Assembly (NCBI RefSeq): GCF_002954775.1
Contig: NZ_PJME01000063.1
Location: 1 to 48,680, forward strand
DNA: 48,680 bases
Reading direction: 5' to 3'
Origin: Streptomyces geranii
GTDB lineage: Bacteria; Actinomycetota; Actinomycetes; Streptomycetales; Streptomycetaceae
Part shown: positions 15,992-23,286 of the stretch, piece after piece
How the letters are laid out: each line of letters begins with the position of its first letter
How positions within the stretch are numbered: the stretch's first letter is position 1
Notes under the pieces: model-generated
Seen by the model: only the letters and a program-made list of their open reading frames with translations
Databases searched by the model: none
Told to the model about the DNA's origin: nothing
Position numbers and translations under genes: made by a program

Positions 15992-17477
15992 GCGCGTTCA
16001 GCTGGTCCAGGAACCACTGGGCCGGCGGCAGTGCCGTCGCCGCCGCGGCCAGGCGTTTCGTGCGTTCCGCGCGCTCGCCCGGCGCCATGTTCAGCGCCTC
16101 CTCCAGCGCCCGTGCCGTCTCGATCACGTCGTACGGGTTCACCGCGATCGCGTCCTCGCCCAGCTCCTCGTACGCCCCCGCCTCCCGCGACAGCACCAGC
16201 GCGCAGCCCTCGTCGGAGACCACCGGGATCTCCTTGGCGACCAGGTTCATGCCGTCGCGGATGGGGTTGACCAGGGCCACGTCCGCGAGGCGGTAGGCCG
16301 CCAGGGAGCGGGCGAAGTCGTCCTTCACGTGGAGGACGACCGGGGTCCAGGTCGGGGTGCCGTACGTCGCGTTGATGTCGTCCGCGACCCGCTGCACCTC
16401 GGCCGTGTAGTCGCGGTAGACCGCCAGGTCCTGGCGGGACGGGTACGCGAACGCGACGTGGACGACCCGCTCGCGCCACTCCGGGCGGTCCTCCAGCAGC
16501 TGCCGGTACGCCAGCAGGCCCCGCACGATGTTCTTCGACAGTTCGGTGCGGTCGACCCGGACGATCGTCCTGCGGGGAGAACCGGCGTCCCCGCCGATCT
16601 CCGCCCGCAGCGCCGCCATCCGCTCCGCCACGTCCGGCTCGTGCGCGCGCCTGCGCAGGAAGTCCGCGTCCGCGCCCAGGCCGTGCACGCCGAGCCAGGT
16701 CCGGTGACCGGGCCCCTTCCAGTCGGGCACGTACTGGAACGCCTCGGGCACTCCCGACTGGGCCAGACGCGGAACCGCCTCCACGATCGTGTCCCTGACG
16801 CACGCCGCGAAGGCCGCCGACCACCGGTGGGTCAGGAAGCCCAGCCGGTCCGCGCCGAGCATGCCCAGGAGCAGCTGCTCACGGATGTCCTGCGGCAGCA
16901 TGCGGAAGTAGTCCGGCGGCGCCCACGGGGTGTGGGAGAAGTGGCCGATCTTGACGTCCGGGCGCAGGGCGCGCAGCATCCCCGGCACCAGGCACAGGTG
17001 GTAGTCCTGGACCACCACCGACGCCCCCTCCGCCGCCTCCTCCGCCAGCGCCTCCGCGAACGCGCGGTTGTAGGCCTCGTACGACGCCCACTGGCGGCGG
17101 AACTCCGCGTCGAAGACCGGCTCCAGCGGGGTCTGGTACAGCATGTGGTTCACGAACCACAGGACCGAGTTCGCGATGCCGTTGTACGCGTCGGAGTGGA
17201 CGGTTTCGTCGATGTCCAGCATCCGTACGTGCTGCCCGCCGGTCGCGTCCACGGACAGCCGCCGTCCGCCGTGCGAGCGCCGTACCGCCTCGCGGTCGCC
17301 GTCGGACAGTGCCGAGCACACCCACAGGGAGCCCGCGTCGGGGCCGATCGCGGACAGGCCGGAGACCAGCCCGCCGCCGCCGCGCCTGGCGGCCAGCGAG
17401 CCGTCCTCCCGCACCTCGTACGAGACCGGGCCGCGGTTGGACGCGACCAGTACCTGCATGGAAGCCGTGGAAGCCAT
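15981..17477 (-). CDS. otsA: Trehalose-6-phosphate synthase (GT20)
   Basis: 498 residues from ATG 17477 (MASTASMQVLVASNRGPVSY). GT20 hallmarks: N-terminal NRGP, the GGGGLVSGL loop, VQDYHLCLVPGMLR, FSHTPWAPPDYFRMLP, RVDRTELSKNIVRGL, NPIRDGMNLVAKE and the terminal ALSREAGAYEEL region. It transfers glucose from a nucleotide sugar to glucose-6-phosphate. It lies downstream of gpgS on the same strand with an 89-base gap and overlaps the end of otsB. Confidence 0.93.
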   Translation of the reverse strand: MASTASMQVLVASNRGPVSYEVREDGSLAARRGGGGLVSGLSAIGPDAGSLWVCSALSDGDREAVRRSHGGRRLSVDATGGQHVRMLDIDETVHSDAYNGIANSVLWFVNHMLYQTPLEPVFDAEFRRQWASYEAYNRAFAEALAEEAAEGASVVVQDYHLCLVPGMLRALRPDVKIGHFSHTPWAPPDYFRMLPQDIREQLLLGMLGADRLGFLTHRWSAAFAACVRDTIVEAVPRLAQSGVPEAFQYVPDWKGPGHRTWLGVHGLGADADFLRRRAHEPDVAERMAALRAEIGGDAGSPRRTIVRVDRTELSKNIVRGLLAYRQLLEDRPEWRERVVHVAFAYPSRQDLAVYRDYTAEVQRVADDINATYGTPTWTPVVLHVKDDFARSLAAYRLADVALVNPIRDGMNLVAKEIPVVSDEGCALVLSREAGAYEELGEDAIAVNPYDVIETARALEEALNMAPGERAERTKRLAAAATALPPAQWFLDQLNALNG

Positions 17478-17521
17478 ACGCCTCAACCTAGCCCGGCCCG
17501 GAAACAATCAAACGTACGCAC

Positions 17522-17540
17522 GTATGCGGCAGCCGTATAC
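17522..17540. promoter_or_regulatory. 19-bp inverted repeat before otsA
   Basis: GTATGCGGCAGCCGTATAC has 9-base arms with a single mismatched pair around a central A, 45-63 bases before the otsA start in the gpgS-otsA gap. Candidate operator; a chance palindrome cannot be excluded. Confidence 0.35.
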
Positions 17541-17566
17541 AAGCCCCTGCGAGGCCGCTGCGCGTG

Positions 17567-18511
17567 CTACGCCGCCTTCCTCCGCGCGTACTCCGCCACG
17601 TCCGCCATCGGAGGCCGTTCCTCCGTGTCCACTGAGTACGTGCGTGGCTCGAAACCGTCCTCCCCGCGTTCGAACTGGGTGAGGGACGGGCGGATCAGGT
17701 GGCCCCGGGCCAGCCGGAGCTGGGCCGTGCGGTAGATCGCGGCGGACATCCGGCCCAGGGCCTGGCCGTCCTGGTGGCGGTGCTTGCGCACGCCCACGTC
17801 CACCTGGGCCAGCGCGTCCAGGCCGACCAGGTGCAGGGCGTCGATCAGCATGCCCAGCTCGACGCCGTAGCCGACGGGGAACGGGAGCTGTTCGAGGAGC
17901 GAGCGGCGGGCCGCGTACTCGCCGCCGAGCGGCTGGACGAAACCGGCCAGCTGCGGCCAGTGCATGTTCAGGAGGGGGCGGGCCATCAGTTCGGTGACGC
18001 GTCCGCCCTGGCCCGCCGCCTGGCCCAGCGGGCGGTCGTACATCGCCTTCACGAGGTCGACGCCGGGGTCGGTCAGCAGCGGGCCCACTATCCCCGACAC
18101 GAAGTCCGACGAGAACTCCTTCAGGTCCGCGTCGATGAAGCAGACGATGTCCCCGCTGGTGACCAGGAGGGAGCGCCACAGGACCTCGCCCTTGCCCGGT
18201 ACCGCCGGGAGGCGCGGCAGGATGTCGTCTCGGTGCACGACCCGGGCGCCCGCCGCGGCGGCCACCTCGGAGGTGCGGTCGGTCGATCCCGAGTCGATGA
18301 CGACGATCTCGTCGACCAGCGGGGCGTTCAGCATCAGGTCGCGGCGGATGACGGCGACGATCTCGCCGACCGTCGCCTCCTCGTTGAGCGCGGGCAGGAC
18401 GACACTCACGGTGGCGTTCGAGGAACGCTTCGCGGCGATCAGCTTCTTGAGCGGGCGGTCACCAACGGACCAGGAGCGCGTGCTCAGCCAGCGCTCGACG
18501 TCTTCCAGCAC
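17567..18511 (-). CDS. gpgS: Glucosyl-3-phosphoglycerate synthase (GT-A fold, GT81)
   Basis: 314 residues from GTG 18511, preceded by GGGAG 8 bases upstream; ATG 18535 adds 8 residues but lacks a ribosome binding site. GT-A elements: VSVVLPALNEEATVGEIVAV, IDSGSTDRTSEVA, the metal-binding FIDADLKEF, PLGGEYAARRSLLEQLPFPV and VRKHRHQDGQALGRMS. It joins glucose from a nucleotide sugar to 3-phosphoglycerate, the first step to glucosylglycerate, a compatible solute and in mycobacteria the primer of methylglucose lipopolysaccharides. Adjacent to otsA/otsB, suggesting a shared osmolyte or stress role. Confidence 0.92.
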   Translation of the reverse strand: MLEDVERWLSTRSWSVGDRPLKKLIAAKRSSNATVSVVLPALNEEATVGEIVAVIRRDLMLNAPLVDEIVVIDSGSTDRTSEVAAAAGARVVHRDDILPRLPAVPGKGEVLWRSLLVTSGDIVCFIDADLKEFSSDFVSGIVGPLLTDPGVDLVKAMYDRPLGQAAGQGGRVTELMARPLLNMHWPQLAGFVQPLGGEYAARRSLLEQLPFPVGYGVELGMLIDALHLVGLDALAQVDVGVRKHRHQDGQALGRMSAAIYRTAQLRLARGHLIRPSLTQFERGEDGFEPRTYSVDTEERPPMADVAEYARRKAA

Positions 18512-18674
18512 GTGCGGCTCTCCCTTACGTTGCATGGGGGGAAGCGCGATCTTCTATCTCGCGGTTCGGACGGCTTCCACCACCATCCAAGCCTTCGGTT
18601 ACAGTCTTGAACAACGCGGATGACCATCGCATGTCGTAGGTCGTCGGTGTTCACAACCTCACAACTTCATACCG

Positions 18675-18819
18675 CTCATCCAGAGGGGCAGAGGGATACG
18701 GCCCGATGAAGCCCCGGCAACCCTCCAGCCGGTCTTGACGCATGTTCGATGCGCGAGGCTGCCGGCTCGGGAAGGTGCCAAATCCGTCTCACGGCGAGAT
18801 GCGTCGTGAGGAAGATGAG
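18675..18819 (+). ncRNA. SAM-I (S-box) riboswitch controlling thrC
   Basis: The conserved order is present: P1 5' strand CTCATC (18675), CAGAGGGGCAGAGGGA, GGCCCGATGAAGCCCCGGCA then ACC, a variable GC hairpin (18725-18770), AAGGTGCCAAATCC (18773-18786), a P4 stem, and P1 3' strand GATGAG (18814-18819). The 3' strand of P1 runs directly into the thrC ribosome binding site GAGGAG, so bound SAM would hide it and reduce translation. Class I rather than SAM-IV is chosen from GGCCCGATGAAGCC and the AAGGTGCCAA segment. Confidence 0.9.
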
Positions 18820-18838
18820 GAGAAAGGGCCTCCCCTCC

Positions 18839-20146
18839 ATGGCTGCGCAAACTGTCGAGAGCGCCACGAACAGCTCCGTCACCCCTGTCGATCTCGGTCC
18901 CGCCGTCGCGCTCTCCTGTCGGGAATGCGGCCACCGCGTCCCGCTCGGCCCGGTCTTCGCCTGCGAGGAGTGTTTCGGCCCGCTGGAGATCGCCTACGAC
19001 TTCGGCGTCGAGTCGGCGGCCGACACCGAGGAACTCCGCAAGCGCATCGAAGCGGGCCCCGCGAACATCTGGCGTTACGCGCCTCTCCTGCCCGTCCCTG
19101 CCGACGTGGCCACCAAGCCGAACATCAACCCCGGCTGGACCAAGCTCGTCCAGGCCGACAACCTCGCCCGTGCGCTGGGCGTCGACGCCGGCAAGCTCTT
19201 CGTCAAGGACGACTCCGGCAACCCGACCCACTCCTTCAAGGACCGCGTCGTCGCCCAGGCCATCGAGGCCGCGCGCGCTTTCCACTTCACCACCCTCTCC
19301 TGCTCCTCCACCGGCAACCTCGCGGGCGCCGTCGGCGCCGCCGCCGCCCGGGCCGGCTTCCGCTCCTGCGTGTTCATCCCGCACGACCTGGAGCAGGGCA
19401 AGATCGTCATGGCCGCGGTGTACGGCGGTGAGCTGGTCGGCATCGAGGGCAACTACGACGACGTGAACCGCTTCTGCTCCGAGCTGATCGGCGACCCGGC
19501 GGGTGAGGGCTGGGGCTTCGTCAACGTCAATCTGCGGCCGTACTACGCCGAGGGCTCCAAGACCCTGGCGTACGAGATCTGCGAGCAGCTCGGCTGGCGG
19601 CTGCCCGACCAGCTCGTGGTGCCGATCGCCTCCGGGTCGCAGCTCACGAAGATCGACAAGGGGCTCCAGGAGCTGATCAAGCTCGGGCTCGTCGAGGACA
19701 AGCCGTACAAGATCTTCGGTGCGCAGGCCGAGGGCTGCTCGCCGGTGTCGGTGGCGTACAAGGCGGGGCACGACGTCGTACGGCCGCAGAAGCCGAACAC
19801 GATCGCGAAGTCGCTGGCGATCGGGAACCCGGCGGACGGGCCGTACGTCCTCGACATCGCCCGGCGTACGGGCGGGGCCGTGGAGGACGTCAACGACGAG
19901 CAGGTCGTCGACGCGATCCGGCTGCTGGCGCAGACCGAGGGGATCTTCGCGGAGACCGCCGGTGGGGTGACCGTGGGGGTCGCGAAGAAGCTGATCGAGA
20001 ACGGGCTGCTTGACCCGACGCTCACGACTGTCGTGCTGAACACCGGTGATGGGCTCAAGACGTTGGACGCGGTTGCCGATGTCGGGCTGACCGCGACGAT
20101 TCGGCCCAGTCTTGAGTCGTTCCGGGACGCTGGGCTCGCGTCTTAA
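18839..20146 (+). CDS. thrC: Threonine synthase
   Basis: 435 residues from ATG 18839, 11 bases or so after GAGGAGAAAGGG; the frame is open further upstream but runs through the riboswitch. A small N-terminal zinc-ribbon-like segment CRECGH ... CEECFG precedes the PLP fold. DSGNPTHSFKDR contains the PLP lysine; SCSSTGNLAGAVGAAAARAG is the phosphate loop region. It converts O-phosphohomoserine to threonine, the branch that competes with methionine synthesis for a shared precursor, which makes control by SAM meaningful. Followed by a ThiS/MoaD-like gene on the same strand. Confidence 0.95.
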   Translation: MAAQTVESATNSSVTPVDLGPAVALSCRECGHRVPLGPVFACEECFGPLEIAYDFGVESAADTEELRKRIEAGPANIWRYAPLLPVPADVATKPNINPGWTKLVQADNLARALGVDAGKLFVKDDSGNPTHSFKDRVVAQAIEAARAFHFTTLSCSSTGNLAGAVGAAAARAGFRSCVFIPHDLEQGKIVMAAVYGGELVGIEGNYDDVNRFCSELIGDPAGEGWGFVNVNLRPYYAEGSKTLAYEICEQLGWRLPDQLVVPIASGSQLTKIDKGLQELIKLGLVEDKPYKIFGAQAEGCSPVSVAYKAGHDVVRPQKPNTIAKSLAIGNPADGPYVLDIARRTGGAVEDVNDEQVVDAIRLLAQTEGIFAETAGGVTVGVAKKLIENGLLDPTLTTVVLNTGDGLKTLDAVADVGLTATIRPSLESFRDAGLAS

Positions 20147-20154
20147 GAGGTTGT

Positions 20155-20235
20155 TGTTCGTCTGCGGGTCTGTGGGGGCTGGCCGCGCCCACGCGGCGGT
20201 AGCCGCAAATTCGGCACAGCCCCGCGCCCCTAGGT
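20155..20235. repeat. Diverged dispersed repeat between thrC and the ThiS-like gene
   Basis: Shares GTGGGGGCTGGCCGCGCC and CCCCGCGCCCCTA with the copies at 8430 and 10630, with an insertion containing GCGGTAGCCGC. Several small GC hairpins; may attenuate readthrough from thrC. Confidence 0.5.
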
Positions 20236-20262
20236 AAGTCACCCGACCGGAGGTTGGAAGTC

Positions 20263-20538
20263 ATGAGCGTTAGCGTCCGCATCCCCACCATCCTGCGTAC
20301 CTACACGGGCGGCCAGGCCGAAGTGAGCGCCGAAGGCGGGACCCTCGCCGAGGTCATCGCCGATCTGGAGAAGAACCACGCGGGGATCGCCGCCCGGGTG
20401 CTCGACGATCAGGGCAAGCTGCGTCGGTTCGTCAATGTGTACGTCAATGACGACGACGTCCGGTTCGAGCAGGGGCTGGAGACGGTGACGCCGGACGGTG
20501 CCGGGGTCTCGATCATTCCCGCTGTCGCGGGTGGTTGA
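20263..20538 (+). CDS. ThiS/MoaD family ubiquitin-like sulfur-carrier protein
   Basis: 91 residues from ATG 20263 behind GGAGG with 9-base spacing. Beta-grasp fold with VSVRIPTILRTYTGGQAEVS, TLAEVIADLEKNHAGIAARV and FVNVYVNDDDVRFEQGLET, ending PAVAGG. The exposed C-terminal Gly-Gly is what E1-like (MoeZ/ThiF) enzymes adenylate and convert to thiocarboxylate. Related actinobacterial CysO donates sulfur for cysteine synthesis. Neighbouring thrC suggests an amino-acid role, but no E1 or PLP partner is adjacent. Already ends in Gly-Gly, so no JAMM trimming is needed. Confidence 0.9.
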   Translation: MSVSVRIPTILRTYTGGQAEVSAEGGTLAEVIADLEKNHAGIAARVLDDQGKLRRFVNVYVNDDDVRFEQGLETVTPDGAGVSIIPAVAGG

Positions 20539-20558
20539 TACCCGTCGGTAGTAACCGT

Positions 20559-20576
20559 CGGTAATATCGATTACCG
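20559..20576. promoter_or_regulatory. 18-bp palindrome CGGTAAT-ATCG-ATTACCG
   Basis: Perfect 7-bp arms around ATCG, between the ThiS-like stop and its terminator; an upstream half copy CGTCGGTA occurs at 20543. AT-rich for this genome. Role unknown. Confidence 0.35.
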
Positions 20577-20587
20577 AGAGTTCATCG

Positions 20588-20624
20588 AATTGCCCCCTCC
20601 GTGAGAGAAGCGGAGGGGGCAATT
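20588..20624 (+). terminator. Strong terminator after the ThiS-like gene
   Basis: Perfect 14-bp stem AATTGCCCCCTCCG / CGGAGGGGGCAATT with a 9-base loop, followed by CTGTAT. Ends the thrC-ThiS unit. Confidence 0.9.
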
Positions 20625-20980
20625 CTGTATGGTTGAGCGCGGTACAGTTGGGGAAGCCGCACCACTTCGCTTGCCGCACGAGTATTAATTCCTGCCGCGC
20701 ACCCATTGAGAAGTAGCCAAAGTGTGCAGGCTTTTTGCGTTTTTTGCTCCATTTGTGGGGCCCGACTTGCCCTGAATTCGCGTGAATTCTCCGCATATTC
20801 CATGACCTGGTGTGCCCGGATTTCTCGTCCGATTGACCTGTTGCAGAGGGCAGTTGGACAGATACATTCGGCCGCGGTCGACGCGTTCCGGCGCACACTC
20901 CCACCGGTTGGGGGGGTGAGGTCTGACCCGGATTCGCGAAGTGCGGATCCGTGCAAGGGCCAGTAATAGGGGAGTTAGGC
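20625..20980 (+). promoter_or_regulatory. Long AT-richer regulatory region and leader of the cold-shock gene
   Basis: No credible gene in these 356 bases. Base composition falls well below the neighbours, with T-runs (ggctttttgcgttttttgc near 20730), a direct repeat GAATTC-GCGT-GAATTC (20773-20788) and alternate AT/GC blocks. Cold-shock genes commonly carry long structured 5' leaders, and this has the right position. Promoter position was not fixed. Confidence 0.45.
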
Positions 20981-21187
20981 ATGGCTCAGGGCACCGTCAA
21001 GTGGTTCAACGCGGAGAAGGGGTACGGCTTCATCGCGGTCGACGGTGGTGCGGATGTTTTCGTCCACTACAGCGCGATTCAGATGGACGGCTACCGCACC
21101 CTCGAGGAAGGTCAGCGGGTCGATTTCGAGATCTCGCAGGGCCAGAAGGGGCCGCAGGCGGACATGGTCCGTCTGGCGACCAGCTGA
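20981..21187 (+). CDS. Cold-shock domain protein
   Basis: 68 residues from ATG 20981 behind GGGGAG. Single OB-fold with RNP1 KGYGFIAV and RNP2 VFVHYSAI; opening MAQGTVKWFNAEKGYGF is diagnostic. It binds single-stranded RNA or DNA as an RNA chaperone. Many paralogues exist in Streptomyces; this one lies just before groEL, as I recall for the S. coelicolor scoF4 locus. Its own strong terminator follows, so it is monocistronic. Confidence 0.95.
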   Translation: MAQGTVKWFNAEKGYGFIAVDGGADVFVHYSAIQMDGYRTLEEGQRVDFEISQGQKGPQADMVRLATS

Positions 21188-21247
21188 AGCACGCGCCGGC
21201 GCACCGCAGCGACGTTCTTCTTCCTTCATCGCTTCATCGAAGGATTC

Positions 21248-21291
21248 GAAGGGCTCGTACCCCGTGGGACCTCACGGGGTACGAGCCCTTC
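21248..21291 (+). terminator. Terminator after the cold-shock gene
   Basis: Perfect 19-bp stem: GAAGGGCTCGTACCCCGTG pairs with 21273-21291 around GGACCT. Unusually long and exact. No T tract, as is common for Streptomyces terminators. Confidence 0.9.
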
Positions 21292-21360
21292 GGCGTGTCC
21301 GCCCAGTGGCCTACCGGCCCGTAGGTGTCCCCCTGTTCACCTGCGGATCTTCGAGAGCCG

Positions 21361-21387
21361 CTTGCACTCGGCAGGGGCGAGTGCTAA
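21361..21387. promoter_or_regulatory. CIRCE operator 1 (HrcA) of groEL
   Basis: CTTGCACTC-N9-GAGTGCTAA matches the CIRCE pattern TTAGCACTC-N9-GAGTGCTAA at 16 of 18 arm positions. It overlaps a plausible promoter: -35 TTGCAC at 21362, 17 bases, then TAATCA. Confidence 0.9.
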
Positions 21388-21396
21388 TCATTGGCG

Positions 21397-21423
21397 TTAG
21401 CACTCTGAAGGTGAGAGTGATAA
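21397..21423. promoter_or_regulatory. CIRCE operator 2 (HrcA) of groEL
   Basis: TTAGCACTC-N9-GAGTGATAA matches 17 of 18 arm positions. Centre-to-centre distance from operator 1 is 36 bp, so both sites lie on nearly the same helix face. Located at or just after the expected transcription start, 128 bases before the groEL ATG. Confidence 0.9.
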
Positions 21424-21550
21424 CGAAGGACCGGGTGGGTGAGGCCCGCAGGCCAGGTGGTGCAAGGAATCACCGAGGCAGGCAGGCCGTCCGTCGCGGG
21501 CGCCAGCGCGGTCCGGAGCAATCCACCCCAGTCCGGGAGGACCACTTCAC

Positions 21551-23173
21551 ATGGCCAAGATCATCGCGTTCGACGAGGAGGCACGGCGCGGCCTCGAGCG
21601 CGGCATGAACCAGCTCGCGGACGCCGTCAAGGTGACGCTCGGCCCCAAGGGCCGCAACGTCGTCCTCGAGAAGAAGTGGGGCGCCCCCACGATCACCAAC
21701 GATGGTGTCTCCATCGCCAAGGAGATCGAGCTCGAGGACCCGTACGAGAAGATCGGCGCCGAGCTGGTCAAGGAAGTCGCGAAGAAGACGGACGACGTAG
21801 CCGGTGACGGCACGACGACCGCGACTGTCCTGGCCCAGGCGCTGGTCCGCGAAGGCCTGCGCAACGTCGCGGCCGGTGCGAACCCCATGGCCCTCAAGCG
21901 GGGCATCGAGAAGGCCGTCGAGGCCGTCTCCGGTGCGCTGCTCGACCAGGCCAAGGAGGTCGAGACCAAGGAGCAGATCGCTTCGACCGCCTCCATCTCC
22001 GCCGCCGACACCCAGATCGGCGAGCTGATCGCCGAGGCGATGGACAAGGTCGGCAAGGAAGGCGTCATCACCGTCGAGGAGTCGCAGACCTTCGGTCTCG
22101 AGCTTGAGCTCACCGAGGGCATGCGCTTCGACAAGGGCTACATCTCGGCGTACTTCGCGACCGACATGGAGCGCATGGAGTCCTCGCTGGAGGACCCCTA
22201 CATCCTCATCGCCAACTCCAAGATCTCCTCGGTCAAGGACCTGCTCCCGCTCCTGGAGAAGGTCATGCAGTCGGGCAAGCCGCTGCTGATCATCGCCGAG
22301 GACGTGGAGGGCGAGGCCCTCTCGACCCTGGTCGTCAACAAGATCCGCGGGACCTTCAAGTCCGTCGCGGTCAAGGCCCCGGGCTTCGGCGACCGCCGCA
22401 AGGCGATGCTGAACGACATCGCGATCCTCACGGGTGGCGAGGTCATCTCCGAGGAGGTCGGTCTCAAGCTGGAGAACACCTCCCTGGACCTCCTGGGCCG
22501 TGCCCGCAAGGTCGTCATCACCAAGGACGAGACCACGATCGTCGACGGCGGCGGCTCCGCCGACCAGGTCGCCGGCCGGGTCAACCAGATCCGCGCCGAG
22601 ATCGAGAACAGCGACTCGGACTACGACCGCGAGAAGCTCCAGGAGCGCCTGGCGAAGCTCGCGGGCGGCGTGGCCGTCATCAAGGCCGGTGCTGCGACCG
22701 AGGTCGAGCTGAAGGAGCGCAAGCACCGCATCGAGGACGCCGTTCGCAACGCGAAGGCGGCCGTCGAGGAGGGCATCGTCGCCGGTGGTGGCGTGGCCCT
22801 GCTGCAGGCCACCTCGGTGTTCGAGAAGCTTGAGCTGACGGGTGACGAGGCGACCGGCGCCAACATCGTGCGTCTCGCCCTGGAGGCCCCGCTCAAGCAG
22901 ATCGCCGTCAACGGTGGTCTTGAGGGCGGCGTCATCGTCGAGAAGGTGCGCAACCTTCCCGTCGGCCACGGCCTCAACGCCGCGACCGGTGAGTACGTCG
23001 ACATGATCGCCGAGGGCATCATCGACCCGGCGAAGGTGACGCGCTCCGCGCTGCAGAACGCGGCGTCCATCGCCGCGCTCTTCCTCACCACCGAGGCCGT
23101 CATCGCCGACAAGCCGGAGAAGGCGTCCGCGCCGGCCGGCGGCGGCATGCCGGGCGGTGACATGGACTTCTGA
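21551..23173 (+). CDS. groEL: Chaperonin GroEL (60 kDa)
   Basis: 540 residues from ATG 21551. MAKIIAFDEEARRGLERGMN, DAVKVTLGPKGRNVVLEKKWGAPT, AGDGTTTATVLAQALVREGL with the ATP-site Asp, and the Gly/Met-rich tail GGGMPGGDMDF are those of GroEL. It folds proteins in an ATP-driven double ring. No groES lies next to it, so this is the stand-alone chaperonin, the arrangement called groEL2 in Streptomyces, with co-chaperonin encoded with groEL1 elsewhere. HrcA control is indicated by two upstream CIRCE elements. Confidence 0.97.
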   Translation: MAKIIAFDEEARRGLERGMNQLADAVKVTLGPKGRNVVLEKKWGAPTITNDGVSIAKEIELEDPYEKIGAELVKEVAKKTDDVAGDGTTTATVLAQALVREGLRNVAAGANPMALKRGIEKAVEAVSGALLDQAKEVETKEQIASTASISAADTQIGELIAEAMDKVGKEGVITVEESQTFGLELELTEGMRFDKGYISAYFATDMERMESSLEDPYILIANSKISSVKDLLPLLEKVMQSGKPLLIIAEDVEGEALSTLVVNKIRGTFKSVAVKAPGFGDRRKAMLNDIAILTGGEVISEEVGLKLENTSLDLLGRARKVVITKDETTIVDGGGSADQVAGRVNQIRAEIENSDSDYDREKLQERLAKLAGGVAVIKAGAATEVELKERKHRIEDAVRNAKAAVEEGIVAGGGVALLQATSVFEKLELTGDEATGANIVRLALEAPLKQIAVNGGLEGGVIVEKVRNLPVGHGLNAATGEYVDMIAEGIIDPAKVTRSALQNAASIAALFLTTEAVIADKPEKASAPAGGGMPGGDMDF

Positions 23174-23210
23174 TCGACCCCGGTCGATCACCGTCCTACG
23201 TTCCACGTTC

Positions 23211-23253
23211 CGAGGGCGGCACCCTTCTCCTTACGGGGAGGGTGCCGCCCTCG
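23211..23253 (+). terminator. Terminator after groEL
   Basis: CGAGGGCGGCACCCT pairs with AGGGTGCCGCCCTCG around a short loop. The right half, GGGTGCCGCCCTCGGGCGTT at 23240-23259, recurs exactly at 26005-26024. Confidence 0.85.
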
Positions 23254-23286
23254 GGCGTTGCGGTGTGCGGCGCGACACCGGCCGGG

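Noticed and set aside
18675..18819. SAM-IV instead of SAM-I class
   Set aside because: The GGCCCGATGAAGCC and AAGGTGCCAA segments fit the S-box (SAM-I) better.
1840..20538. JAMM protein as processing enzyme for the ThiS/MoaD-like carrier
   Set aside because: The genes lie 18 kb apart and the carrier already ends in Gly-Gly, so trimming is not required.
20582..20956. Minus-strand open frame of 124 codons between the ThiS-like and cold-shock genes
   Set aside because: Crosses a perfect terminator, has no coding bias or family likeness, and lies in AT-richer leader DNA.
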